Of a DNA stretch of 64,000 bases, positions 61,681 to 64,000 are shown in pieces. The notes below the pieces were generated by a model. It searched no databases. It was not told where the DNA came from and was given only the letters and a program-made list of their open reading frames with translations. Numbering within the stretch: the stretch's first letter is position 1; every line of letters starts with the position of its first letter. The position numbers and the translations under genes are program-made. Source of the DNA: Oligoflexus tunisiensis (GTDB taxonomy: Bacteria > Bdellovibrionota_B > Oligoflexia > Oligoflexales > Oligoflexaceae). Where the stretch lies: contig NZ_BDFO01000001.1 in NCBI RefSeq assembly GCF_001748245.1, positions 235,740 through 299,739 of the forward strand, in the 5' to 3' direction.

Positions 61681-61928
61681 ATGTTCGGAGCCGTCCTCAG
61701 ACGTCCTTCACGGATAATCCTCAGATCGACTTCAATAACTGCCAACAGCAGACCGTCTGCACCCGTGAGTTTCGCCCCACCGTCTGCACGGCGAATGGCG
61801 CGGAAGTTAAAGGGAATAACAGATGTGAAGCCCTGGCAAACCTTAGAAAATACGCATGCCTGCACGGGTACGTCATCCAACGAGAGGATGTCAGCTGCCG
61901 CTATGTTTCAACAAGAGTGCCCTTCTGA
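61681..61928 (+). pseudogene. Cys-rich, Kazal-like remnant out of frame with its start
   Basis: An ATG at 61681 has an excellent ribosome site (GGGAGG), but its frame gives a poorly composed product. A different frame, open from 61680 with no start codon to the stop ending at 61928, encodes an orderly segment from 61728: D-F-N-N-C, T-V-C-T-R-E-F-R-P, T-V-C-T-A-N-G, G-N-N-R-C-E-A-L-A-N-L, Y-A-C-L-H-G and V-S-C-R-Y. The six Cys and N-x-C-E-A pattern recall Kazal-type inhibitor domains of secreted proteins. It is most likely a gene broken by frameshift and loss of the signal peptide, or a sequencing error. It lies in the otherwise empty 489-base gap between the kinase-like gene and the Tyr-rich gene. 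Confidence 0.4.
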
Positions 61929-62017
61929 GCTAGGAAGGCTGCACTGAAGCTCAGGCAGCCTTTGGCCTCATGATGTCCCTCGCGAGAAATCGAGGGATTA
62001 CTTCAAAAAGCCCTGGT

Positions 62018-62497
62018 TTAGTAGTGGTAAGGGTAATAGGGGTAGTAAGTGTAGTAATTATGGTAATAGTAGTATGGATAAGAGGGATAATAGTAGTAAG
62101 CATAGTAACCATATGGTTGCCAATAGTAATAGCGACCTGGATTATAATAGTAGAATCTCCTCGTATCCACCTGGTCGGCACCTTGATCCATACCGTCATC
62201 GGCATTTCTTACGGCGTGTTGATTGGAAAGATATACAGATTGATTCCACATGTGCGCGGGATTCACAGTTGCCTGATTCGCAACAGGCGCTCCCGTGTAC
62301 ATACGCATTTCCATAGCATGAGCAAGCTGTCGTCCATACTGATCGAGGGGCACCCGGAAGATGACTGGCAACGTCGCAGCCCGAACACTATCGACTTCAT
62401 GGGAGTCCGTGTTGGAGCCATCAGCCCCCATACTTACACCCGTAGCCAGCAGAAAGGGAGTCAAGGCAATTAAAAGCTTCTTGAGATATCCAATCAT
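62018..62497 (-). CDS. secreted protein with extreme tyrosine-rich tail
   Basis: The 159-residue protein has a signal peptide (L-K-K-L-L-I-A-L-T-P-F-L-L-A-T-G-V). A middle part of ordinary composition without Cys follows, and the last 47 residues contain 26 tyrosines in runs of two to four separated by Pro, Gly, His, Asn or Arg. AGGAGG lies before the ATG. Tyr-rich tails are known in some adhesive, cross-linked or coat proteins, but I recognise no family here. The repeat-like DNA (TAGTAGTAA type) may have expanded by slippage. Confidence 0.72.
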   Translation of the reverse strand: MIGYLKKLLIALTPFLLATGVSMGADGSNTDSHEVDSVRAATLPVIFRVPLDQYGRQLAHAMEMRMYTGAPVANQATVNPAHMWNQSVYLSNQHAVRNADDGMDQGADQVDTRRFYYYNPGRYYYWQPYGYYAYYYYPSYPYYYYHNYYTYYPYYPYHY

Positions 62498-63070
62498 GTC
62501 GTATTCCTCCTACCGTGTTGACAATTAAAAGAAATCGCGCCTTCAAACATCGAAAAAACTAAAAGCTCTCCATCGAATTTCGAAGCGGACGATTTGAAGC
62601 CGAATTCGCTGCTGGGCCCCGGGCATGAACTCTTGAGCGCTCTTGAATTGACTTTGATCCAACTTAAATTTATCCGCTTCGTCCTCCCTCACGATTACTC
62701 GTTTTCATGTTGCGAATAAATCACTTTCTGGCCTTTCTTGTCCGAAAATCAGGATCAAATTGCTTTCATGAGTTATTCATCGCAGCCAGATGCTGATCAT
62801 TCACGGAATTATGCACCCGGAAAAATCCTGCAGTTTTTCAGTATTTTTAGCCTGCAATATTTGGATCGATAACTGGCTGCGGATTGAGCTGCATCTCAGA
62901 GCATGATGAAGGCTTAACTCCAGGGTCTTATTGGTGTAATCGGTGGATCTTCCCAGGGGATCAAAATGCTGGAAAGTGTCCCGCGAGAAAAAAGAACCTA
63001 AAACTATGCCCCTTTATGCCGACGGAGAGATGAATGCCCGCGGTTTTTCAACAGAAAAGGAGGATAGGGC
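62498..63070. other. 573-bp gene-poor stretch
   Basis: No supported gene on either strand; short frames have poor composition and no ribosome sites. It must contain the promoters of the divergent Tyr-rich and outer-membrane genes. A short direct repeat CTCTTGA-GCG-CTCTTGA lies near 62632-62650. The stretch is AT-richer than the coding regions. Confidence 0.5.
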
Positions 63071-63841
63071 GTGTCCCGCAAACTGCCCCGAATTCTTCTG
63101 CTTTTACTTGGGTCCACTGGGTATGCTGAGGCGTACGGCAAAAGTAATTCCTTCAGGCCGGGAATCGATATTTCCAGTTCCAGCGCATCAGGGTCCTTGG
63201 CCTTCGATGATTATTGCCGACCTACGGGCGTGGATCCCAACACAGGAGTGAATACAGCCGAATGTTGGTCGCCTAACGAAGCCATGGGCACGTCTTCCCC
63301 CAGCGTCTCGCTCTTTCTGCAGAAGCCCTTAAAAAGTCGATATTTTCTGAAAGTATTTCATTTTGATTATGGCATCGCTCTTCCGCTGATGTTTTATAAT
63401 CTTACCAACGATCCAGATAAGAACAAAATCCGTGTCTACAGTGTTGATGCTGAAGGCAATATTGATGACAGCGTCGAAGTTCAGGTCGACGCGATGTTCC
63501 TGGGAGTTTTGCCCAATCTCTATGTCCAAGCAGGGCTTACCGTACCTTATCTTCCATGGATCCTTTTCACGCTCGGCGGAGGTCCTGAATTGATGTATGG
63601 AAGAATCATGATCGATAAATCAGAAAGAGTCACGGTTCAGAGCCTTAAACCTGGACTTTTTACCGAGATGGAGGTCATTGTTCTCCGAACCCGGCGCCTG
63701 AACTTTTCGCTCTATGCTCGCGCCCTTTCCAATATTCTCAGCGATGAGCCCGATCCGCTTAAGGTCACTGAAGGAGAGGATCGGAACTATCGCTTTGAGT
63801 CCGCCACCGTCAATCTTGGCATTCGGTTTCACTTCCCGTAG
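63071..63841 (+). CDS. putative outer-membrane beta-barrel protein
   Basis: The 256-residue protein starts at a GTG preceded by AAAGGAGG. It has a signal peptide (L-P-R-I-L-L-L-L-L-G-S, cleavage near A-E-A) and two Cys in the early mature part (D-D-Y-C, A-E-C-W) that could form a disulfide. Alternating strands then end in V-N-L-G-I-R-F-H-F-P, with the penultimate Phe of barrels. The length suggests 8-10 strands. No family is recognised; it is general in type with the barrel at 12.2 kb but shares no clear motif with it. Confidence 0.68.
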   Translation: MSRKLPRILLLLLGSTGYAEAYGKSNSFRPGIDISSSSASGSLAFDDYCRPTGVDPNTGVNTAECWSPNEAMGTSSPSVSLFLQKPLKSRYFLKVFHFDYGIALPLMFYNLTNDPDKNKIRVYSVDAEGNIDDSVEVQVDAMFLGVLPNLYVQAGLTVPYLPWILFTLGGGPELMYGRIMIDKSERVTVQSLKPGLFTEMEVIVLRTRRLNFSLYARALSNILSDEPDPLKVTEGEDRNYRFESATVNLGIRFHFP

Positions 63842-63876
63842 ATCTGGATTGTGGACTTTCTTTACTGTATGTCAGT

Positions 63877-63902
63877 CCTATGGTGGTCTTCACCACCATA
63901 GG
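63877..63902. repeat. perfect 11-bp inverted repeat (hairpin)
   Basis: CCTATGGTGGT (63877-63887), a CTTC loop and ACCACCATAGG (63892-63902) form a perfect stem 36 bases after the outer-membrane gene. No T-run follows on either side, so it is either a non-canonical terminator, an mRNA-stabilising 3' hairpin or a binding site. Confidence 0.75.
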
Positions 63903-63963
63903 CCGAGAGTTACTTGCAGAGCCTTCTTTTCAAGGAATAGATGCGTACTGGAGAATCTTTTAC

Positions 63964-64000
63964 ATGCTTAAATTTTTCACACTCACCAGAAAAATAAAGT
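63964..64000 (+). CDS. possible gene start cut by the window end
   Basis: An ATG with GGAG about 10 bases upstream opens a frame that stays open for 12 codons to the window edge (M-L-K-F-F-T-L-T-R-K-I-K), a basic, partly hydrophobic start. Too short to call with certainty. Confidence 0.3.
   Translation, partial: MLKFFTLTRKIK

Noticed and set aside
61597..61947. 116-residue plus-strand frame starting at 61597
   Set aside because: Its codon pattern is poor and it overlaps a much more coherent Cys-rich frame; only the ribosome site at 61681 is notable.
1..64000. CRISPR arrays, tRNA, rRNA, insertion sequences, prophage genes
   Set aside because: I scanned for repeat-spacer periodicity, cloverleaf-like segments, transposase motifs and phage structural genes and found none convincing; a covariance-model search could still find a small RNA.

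Overview
The window reads as chromosomal DNA of a Gram-negative, polarly flagellated bacterium. Supporting features are lipopolysaccharide heptose synthesis (HldD), several outer-membrane beta-barrels including an Omp85 protein and an OMP_myx_plus-type protein, many lipoproteins, and an FlhF/FlhG-regulated flagellum. Together with TPR proteins carrying degenerate receiver domains, this gene content suggests the Bdellovibrionota/Oligoflexia or a neighbouring deltaproteobacterial-type lineage. The lineage is an inference from gene content, not a database result. Coding density is high and I see no rRNA, tRNA, CRISPR array or insertion sequence.

Layout. (1) 1-8.4 kb: a HEAT-repeat protein; a minus-strand set (Cys-repeat exported protein, alr, VOC protein); then the classical rpmH-rnpA-yidD-yidC-khpB-mnmE block for ribosome assembly, RNase P, membrane insertion and tRNA modification. 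(2) 8.4-13.1 kb: an aldehyde-dehydrogenase-like protein that lacks both catalytic residues, a phosphohexomutase and an outer-membrane protein. (3) 13.1-16.5 kb: an AT-richer accessory patch with a frameshifted small secreted protein, an HTH-MNT/HepT toxin-antitoxin pair with palindromic operators, and a VWA lipoprotein. (4) 16.5-29.4 kb: ssb, a lipoprotein, smc, an SDR, an Omp85 protein with hldD, lysC, a cytochrome c lipoprotein and an outer-membrane protein. (5) 29.6-42.4 kb: one long plus-strand flagellar run, fliL-M-N-O-P-Q-R-flhB-A-F-G-fliA-cheY, then a PilZ-like protein and a DUF2802-like protein. It is preceded by a sigma-54-like promoter candidate. (6) 42.4-55 kb: two TPR proteins with receivers lacking the phospho-acceptor, around a flippase-like membrane protein; a translationally coupled FAD oxidase/HTH/small secreted protein trio; DacB, PgpA, methylmalonyl-CoA epimerase, a site-2 protease and an esterase. 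(7) 55-61.5 kb: a sensory cluster with a 7TMR-DISM nucleotidyl cyclase, a response regulator, a multi-PAS histidine kinase and a kinase-like protein without phospho-acceptor His or ATPase domain. (8) 61.5-64 kb: a sparse region with a Cys-rich out-of-frame remnant, a tyrosine-rich secreted protein, an outer-membrane protein and a perfect hairpin.

How the genes work together: region 5 builds the export gate, C-ring and placement/number control of a flagellum and supplies its sigma factor and CheY. The signalling proteins of regions 6 and 7 are candidates for inputs to motility or second-messenger control, but nothing in the sequence proves such a link. The most unusual items are a secreted protein made of four Cys-paired repeats, the catalytically dead ALDH, the degenerate REC-TPR pair, the HTH-fused MNT antitoxin with its operators, and the kinase-like protein with a dead H-box at the end of the sensory cluster.
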